Shown: positions 24,709-36,948 of the stretch, one piece after another
Position numbering within the stretch: the first letter of the stretch is position 1
How the letters are laid out: every line of letters begins with the position of its first letter
Assembly (NCBI GenBank): GCA_025529335.1
Contig: JAMYHX010000048.1
Location: 1-64,000 of the forward strand
DNA: 64,000 bases
From: Rhizopus sp. PT2906
Lineage: Eukaryota > Mucoromycota > Mucoromycetes > Mucorales > Rhizopodaceae
Direction: 5' to 3'
The notes under the pieces: generated by a model
Told to the model about the DNA's origin: nothing
The model's database searches: none
Seen by the model: only the letters and a program-made list of their open reading frames with translations
Position numbers and translations under genes: made by a program

Positions 24709-25679
24709 CTATAGCCTTGTTTTAATAATATAATAATTATCTAAAAACTGTATTGCAGCATTTACTACAGAATGAACAAGCTGCTCTCTACTTTTTGGAG
24801 TGAGTCTAAATCTCTGGGGTATTTCTATTTGAATAGCATCAAGCCCTTGTCTAGCCTTATCATCATGATAGTGATACGTCTGTATCGTGTAAGCTCCACG
24901 GAAATATTCGTCTCCTGGGTCAAAGTTATCTGTAGACGGGACAACGGTTATATTACTATTATAGCTGACCATGCTATCACCAAACTGTTTCAGCAGTTTG
25001 GAGGGTTCAATTATACTTTTGTGCCTGTTTGCTAATGATCGAATAGACGACTGCTTCAAAACGACTTGATTTAATATTTCAGAACTTGATCTCATATCTA
25101 AAGGTTCTACCAGGTAGCCCAGTTCGATCATGCCTTGAGGGTGAGTATGCCCTATTATGTGTGTGTACCTCGATTAGTACACAAAAAGAAAAGAAAAAAA
25201 AAAAGGGGGGGGATTGATAGAATACCATGAATGTCTATAAGTAAGCCAAAGCTATGCCTACGATGCAAGGCTTCGATGGCATCCTTAATGCGACTGTGAT
25301 ACTCTATCCATATATGTCGACCTCCTTCCGTTTCTGTGCCTTCATCAATATCCCTATTTGGATCTGCTTTTCTTCTACTTATTGTGTTGACTACAAGATT
25401 AGGCGAATGTCCATAATGTTGCTCGATTCTCTCATAAATGTCCTGTGCTATCTCTGCCGTATGCAAATCTGTCAAGACTAAACTGCCGTTTTTAACTCTG
25501 TCAGGTATTGTCGTCGGCTTCTTCCAACCTCCATGTGGAGCAGTAATCACAAGTGGTAAAAGACCAGGCTTAAAAATGACATTACTAGAGGTTGAAGAAC
25601 TGCAACCATGGCGGTTACTATGACTCATTATAAGGAACAAGGTAAAAAATAAAAACCCAACCAACAGCTTTAATATCAT
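24709..25679 (-). CDS. N-formylglutamate amidohydrolase-like secreted/anchored protein
   Basis: Exons 25679-25226 and 25151-24709 give 298 aa. A hydrophobic N-terminus (MILKLLVGFLFFTLFLIM) is a probable signal peptide or anchor. ITAPHGG, LLIDIHGHTHPQG and the late AIQIEIP motif are the metal/substrate signature positions of the FGase (PF05013) fold of zinc hydrolases. The intron is placed so that the motif reads DIHGHTHPQGMIELGY; a shorter reading using the next acceptor would delete HTHPQ. The substrate is unknown: fungi have no histidine-degradation route using formylglutamate that I can invoke. It is tail-to-tail with msk1. Confidence 0.8.
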
Positions 25680-25789
25680 TGACGTAAAAAAAAAAAAAAA
25701 TAAGCAAACCAACTCGATAAAGAAAAGAGTTACATCATAGATAAAATTGTCATGGTTTTAAATGTTTATTGTTTACAATGAAAATATGT

Positions 25790-27569
25790 TTAAAGATCGA
25801 TGTGTCGTTCTTCAGTGGTGCTACGAGCAGTTCCAGTGGATAACTCATGTTCCCAAATAAGCTGCTTATTAATAGCGCCGACGTATGCCTTGGCTGTGGC
25901 TGTAATGATATCTACATCAGCAGAGCTCTGACTGAAAGCAGCCTTGGCAAGGCGTTCATCCTTAATTGGACCAGATTTTGTGTCTACCTTGATCTGGATT
26001 TCGGCTTTACCAAGAGCGTCAGTGCCTTCTCCTACTGCACTAATGTCAAACTTGGTAAGAAGGAAGCGGCGGCCTATTGAACGTTGAATTGCTTCAAAGA
26101 TGGCATCGACAGGACCGTTTACGCTGATGGCTGCGTCGCTGATTTCTTTGTCAGCCTTGATATCATATAATTTAACATTAGCCATAGAAGTGATATTGGC
26201 GCCTGCTACCACTTGAGTGGAGACGAGAGTATAGAAGGCATGTGTCACATTGTCACTGATTTGGTTGCTAAGAATGGCTAAGATATCCCCATCGTTTACG
26301 TTCTTCTTTCTGTCACAAAGAGCCTTGAAGGCATCGAATGCCTTTTGGAATTCGTCGTCTTTGATATCAACAAAGCCCAATTCTTTGCAGCGCTCACGGA
26401 AGGCATTACGACCAGAGTGTTTGCCAAGAACGAGGTTGATATCAGTTACACCCACTGTCTCTGGTGTAATGATTTCATAAGTCTGACGGTTCTTGAGAAC
26501 ACCATCCTGATGGATACCAGATTCATGAAGGAACGCATTTCGACCAACGATGGCCTTGTTGGGTTGAACGATCATACCGGAGAGAGAAGAAACCATCTGT
26601 GAGATACGGTAAAATAGGGTTGTGTTGATGGTATGGTGTACAGGATAATAGTTGGGATGTGTATGAATGGCCATGACCACTTCTTCCATAGCTGTATTTC
26701 CTGCTCGCTCACCAATACCGTTGATGGTCACTTCAACTTGTCTTGCACCATTGGAAATACCAGCCAAGGTGTTTGCAGTGGCCAAACCGAGATCATTGTG
26801 ACAGTGTGTAGAAAAGATGGCCTTATCGGCACCGGGTGTATTGGCCACTAGATATTTGATAAGATTACCATATTCTTCAGGCGTGTTGTATCCCACTGTA
26901 TCAGGAATATTGAGTGTAGTTGCTCCGGCCTCAATCACTTTGCCAAGTACGTGACAAAGGAAATCAGGATCAGATCGTCCGGCGTCTTCAGGTGAAAATT
27001 CAATGTCGTCTACAAGAGTTCGACCATAGCTTACTGCAGCCACTGCACGTTTGACACATTCGTCTCGGTCGATTTTGAGCTTATACTTAAGATGAAGGTC
27101 AGATGTAGCAAGGAAGATATGAATACGTTTACGAGGTGCATTCGCAATGGCCTCGGCACAGCGCTTGATGTCGCTAGGAGTGGCACGAGCAAGGCCACAG
27201 ATGGTCTGGAGCAAATGGATGTTAGTAATTGATCATGACAAGTGTCATCTTGCTTACCATAGGCTGACCGATCTTTTCTCTTCCTTCCATCATAGGGCCT
27301 ACTTCAGTCGCAATTCGTTTGACAGCTTCAAAATCACCGACAGAAGCGACTGGGAAACCTGCTTCAAGGACATCTACGCCCAAACGAGAGAGTTGCTTTG
27401 CGATTTCAATTTTTTCTTCAGTGTTTAAGGTAACACCTGGAGACTATAAAGAATAACGTGTTAAAAAAGAACAAGCTGACAGTAGGCTATTATCTCTTAC
27501 TTGTTCACCATCACGAAGGGTTGTATCAAAGATGATGAGTTTATCTGTAGTTTTTGTGGTAGAAGACAT
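25790..27569 (-). CDS. leuA: 2-Isopropylmalate synthase, bacterial/plant-type (LeuA form 1)
   Basis: Exons 27569-27501, 27443-27258 and 27205-25790 encode 556 aa. The DRE-TIM barrel begins with DTTLRDGEQSPGVTL and carries HCHNDLGLA (metal ligands), the INGIGERAGN motif and HESGIHQDGVLKNR. A full C-terminal LeuA regulatory domain follows (from about residue 420, STQVVAGANITS to GKAEIQIKVD), so leucine feedback is likely. GIHQDGVLKNR and ERAGNTAMEE are the short bacterial/plant form, not the longer Leu4 form of Dikarya (ERTGNVD). I recall that a separate origin of this enzyme has been reported for zygomycete fungi. No clear mitochondrial presequence is seen (MSSTTKTTDKL). Confidence 0.9.
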
Positions 27570-28049
27570 TCTGATGTTGATATACTAGATTAAATAAATA
27601 AACAAACGAAGCAGAAAAAAAAAAAGAAAAATAAGGACTTAAATAGATAACTGCTTTGTAAGATCTGCTTTAAACCTTCATCTCATTGAGCCAATCAAGA
27701 ACGATCTTCAGCATAAGTCATAGTCAACGATATCCAATTCTGAGATACAATCAAAAATCAAGCCTTACTATTGGATAAAGTCTTTTTGTGTCATAGCTTG
27801 TTGGCCATCCAGTCTTTTGTGTATGCAATAAGCTCTATCCTATTTCTCTTCATAATTTATGAATACTTGTACCAGCGTCACCATGTATTAATAAAAGTAC
27901 ATTACAACAATGCATTCGACTTGACAAAAAAGGGAGACCTTTGTGCGCATAATAGTTAATCAATCATCAAAAATACAATAATGACTTTATCTAACCTCGC
28001 GTACGCTGAATGACCTTCACCTTTTCTTTTGACGCATAATCAATGAGGG

Positions 28050-28055
28050 CACGTG
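28050..28055. promoter_or_regulatory. CACGTG E-box
   Basis: Sequence context gggCACGTGatcc, about 480 bp upstream of the leuA start. It is a palindromic class B bHLH target. Occupancy is unproven. Confidence 0.35.
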
Positions 28056-29022
28056 ATCCAAGTCACTTTACATTTCAAAAGTGTTGGATGGTTGTACAAG
28101 AGCAGGAGGGCAAGTAATAACTTTCAAATGTCGTATTTCTTCAGACAGGACTTCAGCTGATCTGTGATAATCAATTGTAATTTCTTTATTGTATTCAAAA
28201 GTTTCTAAATAATAACAATCAAAGCGACAAAGTTATCTAGACATACATGATTTTACAGATAGGGGTGGTATGGCTGTGATCATCTTTTTAAGCTGAAAGC
28301 AAGTGAGTGAATCTCATTGGTAATATAATGTGAACTAACGTAAGCATATTCACGTTTTTATTCGAGAATACAACTTGTCAATCATAGGAATGAAGAATTT
28401 CACTGTTGGCAACGTTTCATAAGACACGTTTAATAATGCTGTGCAAAGATAATCAAAAGTCTTACCCAAACGAGATTAATTTATTTGAATGCACATGCTT
28501 AGAAAAAGAATCTCTTTAGGAATTGACTAAACCATTCAACGAATGTTACCCAAGGGGGAGCCTGAGTAGATATAAGGGCATAATGCTGTAATTGATCTAG
28601 CTCATATAAGATAAAGCAAGATATCAACCATAAGTGTTATTCAGGGAATTTCTAGATCCAAAGAGATAAAAAATGTTGTGAATTTAAAAGGATCTACAAT
28701 TGTTTTTGGTATGCAGAGATATTAATATATTTTAGATAGTGGATATCACGTCATTTGGAAAGGATATGATTAGGTTGCTATGGGAAAACCTCAAGGAAAC
28801 GATCTTGACGTCAATCTAAACTGCCACCGTATTGCATAGACTTCTCTCTTCTAACAAGTTGTTATCAGTCATAATATGATATCAAAGGAGATCTTATTAC
28901 AATTGAATAACAATTAGGAAGCGTCTGATGGCTATAGACTCGCGCGCGTAAATAACTAATTCGTCAGGTGGGAAAGAATCATTCGCCTAGTGGAGTTTTG
29001 GCCAACTGATACCAAAGATGAC

Positions 29023-29028
29023 CACGTG
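29023..29028. promoter_or_regulatory. CACGTG E-box
   Basis: Sequence context gacCACGTGtat, about 370 bp upstream of the atg13 start. Second such hexamer in the same intergenic region. Confidence 0.35.
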
Positions 29029-29261
29029 TATATTGGCTATGAGTTATTCATCAAGTCATTAACTTATCTTTAAATAACATCAATAAACAAAGAAAATAGC
29101 AAGATTAAAGAAATACATACTCTCTTTTGGTCATAGAGGGAGAGCTTAACAAAAAGGTTAAAGCATCACATTGATAGAAGGACAGCTATTTTTGAAAGAG
29201 CGACATTAATTTTTCTATGCGATATCGTTTTCTGGATGCACTATTTTCCCATTTTGTATTA

Positions 29262-29300
29262 TTTTCTCTCTCTCTTTCTCTCTTTCTCTCTCTCTTTCTT
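29262..29300 (+). repeat. CT-rich microsatellite before atg13
   Basis: Runs of tctc interrupted by ttt, directly upstream of a TATATAAG box. Such pyrimidine tracts recur before several genes in the window (lys4, icl1). Confidence 0.6.
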
Positions 29301-29301
29301 T

Positions 29302-29309
29302 TATATAAG
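29302..29309 (+). promoter_or_regulatory. TATA box of atg13
   Basis: tatataag about 90 bases before the ATG at 29399 and just after the CT tract. Confidence 0.5.
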
Positions 29310-29398
29310 CTCAACCGTTCTTTATTATTTATCTTTCTTTTTGTTTAAACTGACAACACAATAATTACTTGTCTCTTATATGCGACTATTGCTATATT

Positions 29399-32019
29399 AT
29401 GCAGTCGTCGTCCAATAACTTTAATCAACCAACTGGTTCAAATGTTCCTACAGCATCTACATCATCAACAAGAAATTCAAAGCTAGAACAAATTATACAG
29501 GTTGGAGAACCATACATTTTATTTTTAGAAAACCTTAAACTCATACTTTTTACACGTTAGAACTTTTATACGAAAACAGCACAGATTATTGTCCAGGGAC
29601 GCCTTACAGCTTCAAATACAAAAAGAACTAGTATTAGAGGATATGGATCTTCAGTCAGAAAATGGAATAAATGGGTACATAAAAAATATATCATCGATTA
29701 ATGTGCTTATTAGTTTACTTATCAATCAAAATACATGTAGTTTAATATTGCAACTGAAGATATAGAACTGCTGCGGGAAGATTTGAAATTTTGGAGAAAT
29801 CTAACTGTGATGGATAATGAGGAGCAAGTGCCACCGATGACGATAGATATCTATTTAGATACATCCAAGCTGACACCAAATCAAACATTAATGGCTATAG
29901 ATGATAATCTTCGATGGGGATATGTAGACGTACTTCATGTCAACCGTATCTTGATCGAAACTTGGGTGCTCACTTTAAAGTAAATATGAATACTATATGG
30001 GATACACTAAACATGGCTCATCCTTATTGTAGATATCCTCCTCCTTCTGACTACGCCGTGGATTTACCTAATTTATATAAACGTTCAATTGTATTTTTTA
30101 GATCTCTACACTCCTTTGTTAGGTTACTACCCACCTATGATCTTTACCGTAAAATACGTAAATTAAATGAAGCCAACCCATTATCTATCGGCTACCGTCT
30201 TTCTTCCAATCCGAAGGCGCAGTATAACTCAGAGATATCCTTGGGTAAATCAATGAGTAGTTTATCTTTGTTTTGGTTCCCTTTTTTTACTAAATTATCT
30301 CTAGATTCCACTATTCTCGAAAGCGACGCACGCAAACCGACGAGTCATTATGAGTTCTCTGACATCGTTACACCAATGGGGTAAGTCAATTTCAAATTAA
30401 AAGCTGTCAAGATGTTAAAAGTTTACTGCAGAACCTTTAACCTTACTGTAATCTATCGACGAAATTGTGATTTTAAGGTAGAAGATAGAGAAAGAGATCT
30501 TAGTGCACAATTTATCGACATGGACGAGCAATTCTTTACGCCTACAATGACAAAATACCAAGAGGAATACTCAAAGGCTCGACCTACATCACTATATTCT
30601 GTTACACCAAAAGAGTCTACATCTACATCATCTTCAACCAGGGGAGTTTCCAAAGAATCTACTTATAGGCCAAAAAGCAGTAGTTCTCTATCCTCATCCA
30701 CTCGTCGTTCTTCTGCGGCTTTTGCTGTATCACCCTTCAAATCACCTTTTTTATCATCTTCCCCACAAACAGAATCTATTTGTAAGAAAGGAAAAGAAAT
30801 ATCCGTTTAGCACAGCTGAAATTAACCTCATTTCATAGTCCCAAACACACTTGGTACAAAGCAACAACAGACAACGTCCAATCCACCTGGAATGACAAGT
30901 AAGCAGAGCGTGGACAGCGGCTCGTTTGGACGAAAGATTGAGTTCTCGTCAAGTTTTGAAAAATATAAAGCAAGTCCAACGGGTAAAGTACCTGACTCGC
31001 CTTCACTAAGCAGTATAAGACGTTTATCTCGAAATAGTGATCAGAGCTCCATTTTTAACCAGGATGACGATGAACTCGAGGATTTTGTGCGGTTGATGGC
31101 GTCCAATCAAGAGCTTCGATTATTTCAACAGCGCCATCAGTTTACCTCTCTTTCCACCGACGCCTCAACGGGGTCGGACATGACCAGTAGTATGGGCGGG
31201 TCGATATTTACAAACAAAAAAGCGGCACTATCCCATTTTCAAAACCTGCGAGATACACACACGTCATTATCAGAATCCCTGTCGTCCAGTATGATGTTGG
31301 GTGCCACAAATCCTAGTACCAGTGCAACCAGCAATAGCAATAATGACAATAATGACAATGATGGTAGCAATAACAACAGTAATAACAACAATCAAGATTC
31401 CGTTACTGGTGTCTCTCCAGTTTCCTCCACATCCTCTACGGGCCGATCCTATCAGCCTATTATACCTTCTCCCTTACACGCTGAACAGAGATCAACTCCA
31501 TCTGTACATATACCTCGAAGCTACCCTCAAGGACGCTCAGCGGCACCTATTCAACATCACAACCCTTTAAGGATTACAAAAATATCCGATGACGATAATG
31601 AAGAGAACAAGGATAGAAGACGCAGCGATCTCCCTACCTATTCTACCTATCCGCAAGACAGCTTTCACCAAGACTTACATGTCATGACAAGAAACAGACC
31701 TACGACTGAAACAGCAAATACCCTAGGCGAGAGTAGCATACAGGAAGGCTCACGCCATGGACAGACGGCTAGCAAAGGACATCATGGGAGCAGCATGCTA
31801 GATGATGATGATTCACTTGTTTTCAAAATGAGCGAATTGGGTTGTGAATCTTCTATGCAGCCTCAGGAACAGCAAATGTTATATAATAGACCTGGCAACA
31901 ATAATAGATTACAATCAAGAAAACTTGAACAATCTTTTAATTTAACTATAGAAGCTAAGCCCACTTCACCCCCGCTCCATCGTTTACATCAGCAGCAGCA
32001 ACAACAACAACAACAACAA

Positions 32020-32087
<68 letters not shown>

Positions 32088-32220
32088 ACAGTCACCACAA
32101 CAATCTCACCACCATCACCATCATCATCACCAACAGCAGCAACAGCAACAATCAAGCGAAGATAGCCAAAGTCCAGCTAGCAAGTCATCAAGTCCTTTAC
32201 TTCCTTTTGATGCATGGTAA
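29399..32220 (+). CDS. atg13: ATG13 autophagy initiation factor
   Basis: Six exons (29399-29500, 29561-29674, 29741-29979, 30033-30380, 30432-30781, 30839-32220) encode 844 aa. The N-terminal HORMA domain begins NFYTKTAQIIVQGR and includes RILIETWVLTL, YPPPSDYAVDLPNLYKRSI and a LTVIYRRNCDF-VEDRE end. The remainder is Ser/Asn/Gln-rich and disordered, as in all Atg13 proteins, and carries Ser-rich blocks suitable for TOR-regulated phosphorylation. Near the C-terminus is a run of about 40 glutamines, then SPQQS, eight histidines and seven more glutamines. Atg13 is the regulatory subunit of the Atg1 kinase complex. Splicing of the short 5' exons is supported by continuous HORMA homology. Confidence 0.93.
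31990..32154 (+). repeat. CAG/CAA polyglutamine and CAC/CAT polyhistidine tract in atg13
   Basis: Mixed CAG and CAA codons in blocks (CAA-only, then CAG-only, then alternating CAGCAA) give about 40 Gln, followed by His8 and Gln7. The mixed codons reduce slippage, yet the blocky pattern suggests past expansions. Confidence 0.9.
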
Positions 32221-33515
32221 TGTACCTAACACTGTGTAATACTATAATAATACGTCTACATAACACAATAAAAAATTATTTATTTGTAAATTATTTAACC
32301 AAACGTAAAAGTAAATATTGAATGAGAACTTAAATTATAACTCAATAGGAAGGGAACTATCAAAGATATGAACCCCTCTTAAAATGATTTCTATTGAATA
32401 TCCCTCTGTTTGCCATTTAAAATGCTTACATAAATAATTTATAGTAATAATAAGAACTATTGAACAAGGAGGCTATTTTTTAAATATAAAAGACATGTAC
32501 ATATTCCAATATACACAAGCAACGAATGGCTCTATTTTATAAGTTGGAAAAAGTTTATGCTTAAAGCTTATTTGTTTAAATAAAGAAAAAATTAGTTACA
32601 AAAGAATTCATATCTGTGAGTCAATATCAAGACAATCCCATATTCATGCTTGAAAATAATAAAAAAAGGGGGGGATATAATTGAATAATCTACCTTTCAA
32701 CAAATAGTTAATTTCACTTTAAAAAAAAAAGCCTTTTTGCATTTTCAGATAGAAATCAAGACAAGACAAGACCACCAAGTAATAAACTATGCTTTTAAAA
32801 TTGATATAGAAAACTCTGCTTAATAAAAAAGAGTCAATGCTTCAAAGCAGAAGATAGTCCTTGCTTAGAATGGCCATTTACCTCCTAACTAGTTTGGATT
32901 CTTCATTCGTTTCTATGCAATCTCAAAGCATTGTTTAACATATTATGTCTTCAGTGTCTTTAAAATTTTTCAATATTCAAAAAATCCAAAAGCATCAGTG
33001 CTCATACATTGACCATACGTAAAGCAAGTTTTTTTTTTTTCGCGGCAAGCATGATTATGCCATGAGATATACAACACTTGTCCTCAAACAAGACTTCTTT
33101 GGCTGTTAATACAATTGTCTAACTTACAAAATGTATGAATAAAAAGTACATCGCTGATGACAAGAATTGTAGAGATTATAAGAGAAAAGCAAGAGTATGC
33201 CTGAACTATTTATTTTAACTATTTCTAAGAAATTATGCCAAGTCATATCCTGCTATTTATTTAGCTTTTATGTTGACAATATTTCCCTTTTTATATTATA
33301 AATGATATTAAATTTTCTATTGCTTGGTTAAACCATCATTTCTTTAATTTTATATGCTTGAAAACACTAAACTTTCTTGTAATTTGAGTGATTTTCTTGT
33401 AACAAGATCAACCCTACATTTACATTTTATGTTTGACATTAAAAGAAGCAGAGTTTGCATGAGTTTATTTCGAAGTCACTCGGAATGAAGTGACTAATTG
33501 GAATATATTGGTGTT

Positions 33516-33652
33516 GAACGAATAAATGAGCATTGTTCTATATGAATCCGAATAAATAGTTCATAAAGGATCAAAAAGAAGAAAAACTTGCTTTGTTCTC
33601 TTAATTCATATGAACTATTTGATTTTTCAGCATAGTCCTCATTTATTCATTT
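33516..33652. repeat. Imperfect inverted repeat, MITE-like
   Basis: The left arm contains gaataaatgag and ends in aatagttcat; the right arm begins atgaactatt and ends ctcatttattc. The arms are about 45 nt with a diverged middle and a spacer of about 45 bp. No transposase is inside. Confidence 0.45.
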
Positions 33653-35389
33653 ATTAAAAATAACGCGCTCAATGCATTACTACTTCAACTTGGCACATGT
33701 GCTGGAAATAAGCTTTTTTAAACAAGGGTATATATATATATATATGCTAAGCTCAATACAACGGTATAATTAAAGTTTAGACGTGGCATAATAAATTACA
33801 ATACTATCAATTACATTGGTTAAATAAGACGCATAAAGCTTCCTCTTATTCATATAAGTAATAGGATACTATATGGAAGGCCGCTTTAGGTGAATTATGG
33901 GCTATATAGGCAACGCTTTTCTAAAGAAAAAAAAGTATTTCATTCTCTTCATAGTATAATAGCAATTATCTATGTTGTAACAGAGACATTTCGTTGATAC
34001 GCTTGCCCACAAGTAGAGATCATAATTACACAATGGCCTTATCTTGATATCAAAGTTTTGAACGATGTTGTAATGGATGTATTTGTACTATGTTGATCAC
34101 TGTAACCATAAACCTTGATCTACAAATGATCTACTGTCCAACATTTGTATCAATGCACACAAAAATACTTGAATATAGTGAAACGAAAAAAGTTCAACAA
34201 TCAAATGTGCCTCTTGAGTAACAAGACGGTACTTATGCTACTGTGCTACTAGGTCACAGCCTTCCAAACATTCTTGTACTGACGCATTCTTATCTTTTGG
34301 GATCTCCAGTTGTATGTAATAAGCATTGGTTGCACCTGAAGACTACGCATATTCCAAGTAGAACTTGTAAAACATGGCTAGGTATTGAGTTGTTACAAGA
34401 TTACGTATGCTCTTGTTGACCCTAAAAAGAAATGTTGATTATCAAGCTGAGATATCTTTCATTAACTGCCTGAGATACTTAATTGTATGCTTATAACATT
34501 CATAAGAATAGACAAATGTTAAAAGTATATCAATTTACGAAATGACCATGAGGCTTCATGATCGACAAGTGGTGTAACAATGGAACATGTTACTTTATGA
34601 TCAAGTAAGCCTTCTTGATATTCTTTAATGAGTAACAACCGTTTGTGGTTCTGAATAGCATTAATGGCCATTACAAGATATAGTTTGTTTAACAGCTTTA
34701 CTTTGTGTATACATCAACATATTCTGCTACTCTTATTGAAGCAGACTTTAATATAGTGACAGATGATACACCAAGATTAGAAACGTTTATACTGATAAAT
34801 AATTAAGGTTGCTTTTCATAAAGTTCAGTATTCAAAGTAGCATTGGCATAAGGCTTTCCTGTATTCAATTCCTCATGTACGCGACGATAAGGGGCAGCGA
34901 TCGTAAGCGTACTATTATGGCGTGTTGTAAAGTATCCAGCTTTGGTTATATGTGTTATTTAAGCAACTGCTAATAGTCTCACACTCACAGCAATTACTAA
35001 TGTGTACATAGAATATACAATAAGATATCGTAATAGAATGTCTTATCCACTAAATGTGATTTTTACTATGATTATATTTTTATTAAATAAATATGTGGCA
35101 TAGAGGATTTCCAACGAATTACTGTAATGGTCTCCCTTTTTGGGCATTGCAACGTCCTCCCATTATTAAAGGTGAACACTCTAGCTTATTTCAACTTGCT
35201 CATGGACGAATGGAATGAGCATGTCAGTGACGCGAATAAGAGTCTGAGTTTGATTTCAATGGTGTCTCGGCTGGTCTACAACAGCATTGGTCATTGTCCA
35301 AAAGCATATGCATTAAGCTTGAACTTTATTCTTAACTTTTGAAGCTGGAGCCCTTAATGAATCTTTAGGTGTTTGATTACTCACTTTAG

Positions 35390-35640
35390 CAACTCGAGTT
35401 TCAAGAGAGCTTCTGTTTCAAGTCTTTGCTGTTTTTTTCAATAAGGTTCAATTCAGAAGAATACCATAGTAAGGCCACACAGTGATGTCCTCTTTTTCTT
35501 TTATGTTTGATATTTAATGAATAGAGACGAATTATCCATTACGAGGTAATGATTATGCATATGCTCAATCATTGTTTCATTGATAACGTGCAGTAATAGT
35601 TGTAGATATGATAGTTTTGTTCAATATTGAAATCAACAAA
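35390..35640 (-). pseudogene. Tc1/mariner transposase relic
   Basis: Minus-strand frames give HYLVMDNSSLF and, after a frame change, YSSELNLIEKNSKDLKQKL. These correspond to the HY-VMDNAPIH and YSPELNPIEQFW blocks of DDE transposases. Stops and a shift separate them, so it is dead. It is related to the copy at 45.2-45.9 kb. Confidence 0.65.
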
Positions 35641-35904
35641 AGCCTCGTATAAGCCCCTTCGTCCATTAATTATTATCTAATGGTTTATTATTGAAAAGAA
35701 CATTATTTAAAACATTAGGCTGCCTCCCTAGTCTTGAAACGAAGAAAGGACAGTAATCTCTAGATCACTGTTGAACTGATTTCTAAGCAAATTGAATGTC
35801 CGTTTACAAAAAAGTTAATTTGCAATCTCTGTGAGCAGTCTCAATGATTTTAAAAGATGTATATCTGTCTAATCTTTTTCTCTTCTCTTCTTCAATTCTT
35901 TAAA

Positions 35905-36948
35905 ATGCCTACTCAACTCCTCCCTAACCAAATAAACATACCCAAGTTCAAGCATTTGATTATTTATACTGGTAATATCATGCGTACAACTACCTGTGTA
36001 CTAAAATCATGGAATATAAAATCTAGTTCAGAGGTATGATTATTAATGCTTACCCTTTCAGTGCTCTCATCTAACCAATAAAATTTTTTATATACAGCTA
36101 TTATACGCCATTTCAGATACCTTATCCACTTCTCTAAGCTCATCAAACATGCCTTCTTTTCACTATTCGCCTCAATCAAATACACTAGAAATACCTGATA
36201 TACGACAGACCAGTCGTATCCACCCTGATGATAGAGATAGTGTCGAGGTTACAGGTAAAAAAAAAAAAAAGTCTGCCAAATTGTATACTCATCATTTTAT
36301 CTCTAGCCAAATTATTCTATTTGAAACATGACGATCAATCCTTGATATCCTACATTGACGCATCCATTCACCATCTCGAGCAATTGCTAGGCGTAGCTTC
36401 AATTGATACATTTGTTGTATCCTTTGCGGATAATGAAAGTTGTGTTGAAAAAACTTGGAAAGATTTGGAGGCTTATCATCACGATGGGAGAATCAGAAAG
36501 CTAGGTGTTTCTGATTTTGATACAGCAAGACTGAAAGCACTTTATGATAACCCATCATTGACGGTGAAACCTTCTTTGAATCAAGTCAATATCGAAAACT
36601 GCTGCTCTAATCAAAAGGAATTGATTGAGCTGGGTAAGCAATATGGTATTGAGATGACGTTTAACGTGGATACAGCAGGTACACAACTTTTCACTTTGAA
36701 TTCTTCATTATCATCTTTATACTTATATCTGTATAGATATCTTAACAACTGAGTCACTGTCTGACATTTCAAGTAAGCATGGCGTAACCCAAGAAGGCAC
36801 AACGATCAAGCCCTGTTGGGTAATGAAGTATCATGTGTTCACAAAGAGGACAAGTGTTGTAATGGATAAAGGGTAATAGACATAGTAGAATGTGTATTTA
36901 TGATATTAACATAAACATAGATATATTATCGCTGGAGAAACTGAATAA
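35905..36948 (+). CDS. Glutamate-cysteine ligase regulatory subunit (GCLM-like aldo/keto reductase fold)
   Basis: Five exons (35905-36033, 36098-36254, 36307-36678, 36737-36872, 36921-36948) encode 273 aa, essentially the size of animal GCLM (274). Matching blocks are PDDRDSVEVTAKLF, GRIRKLGVSDFDTARLKALY, SLNQVNIENCC, ELGKQYGIEM and the C-terminal VVMDKGYII. The last exon is only 28 nt; without it the protein would stop after DKG and lose the conserved YI. The subunit raises the efficiency of the first step of glutathione synthesis. The catalytic subunit is not in this window. Confidence 0.88.

Larger units (their letters stand above)
27570..29398. promoter_or_regulatory. 1.8-kb divergent intergenic region leuA / atg13
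   Basis: No coding-like frame was found. It holds two CACGTG E-boxes, a CT microsatellite and a TATA box, listed separately. The rest is AT-rich with no recognised RNA gene. Confidence 0.45.
32221..35904. other. 3.7-kb AT-rich gene-poor region
   Basis: No intact gene. It contains a small inverted repeat (33516-33652), a decayed transposase (about 35390-35640) and scattered short protein-like strings (for example minus-strand NVSNLGVSSVTILKSASIRV near 34750) without an assignable family. It looks like old mobile-element debris. Confidence 0.45.

Noticed and set aside
31955..32155. Minus-strand Val/Ala-rich frame
   Set aside because: Produced by the reverse complement of the CAG/CAA repeat in atg13.
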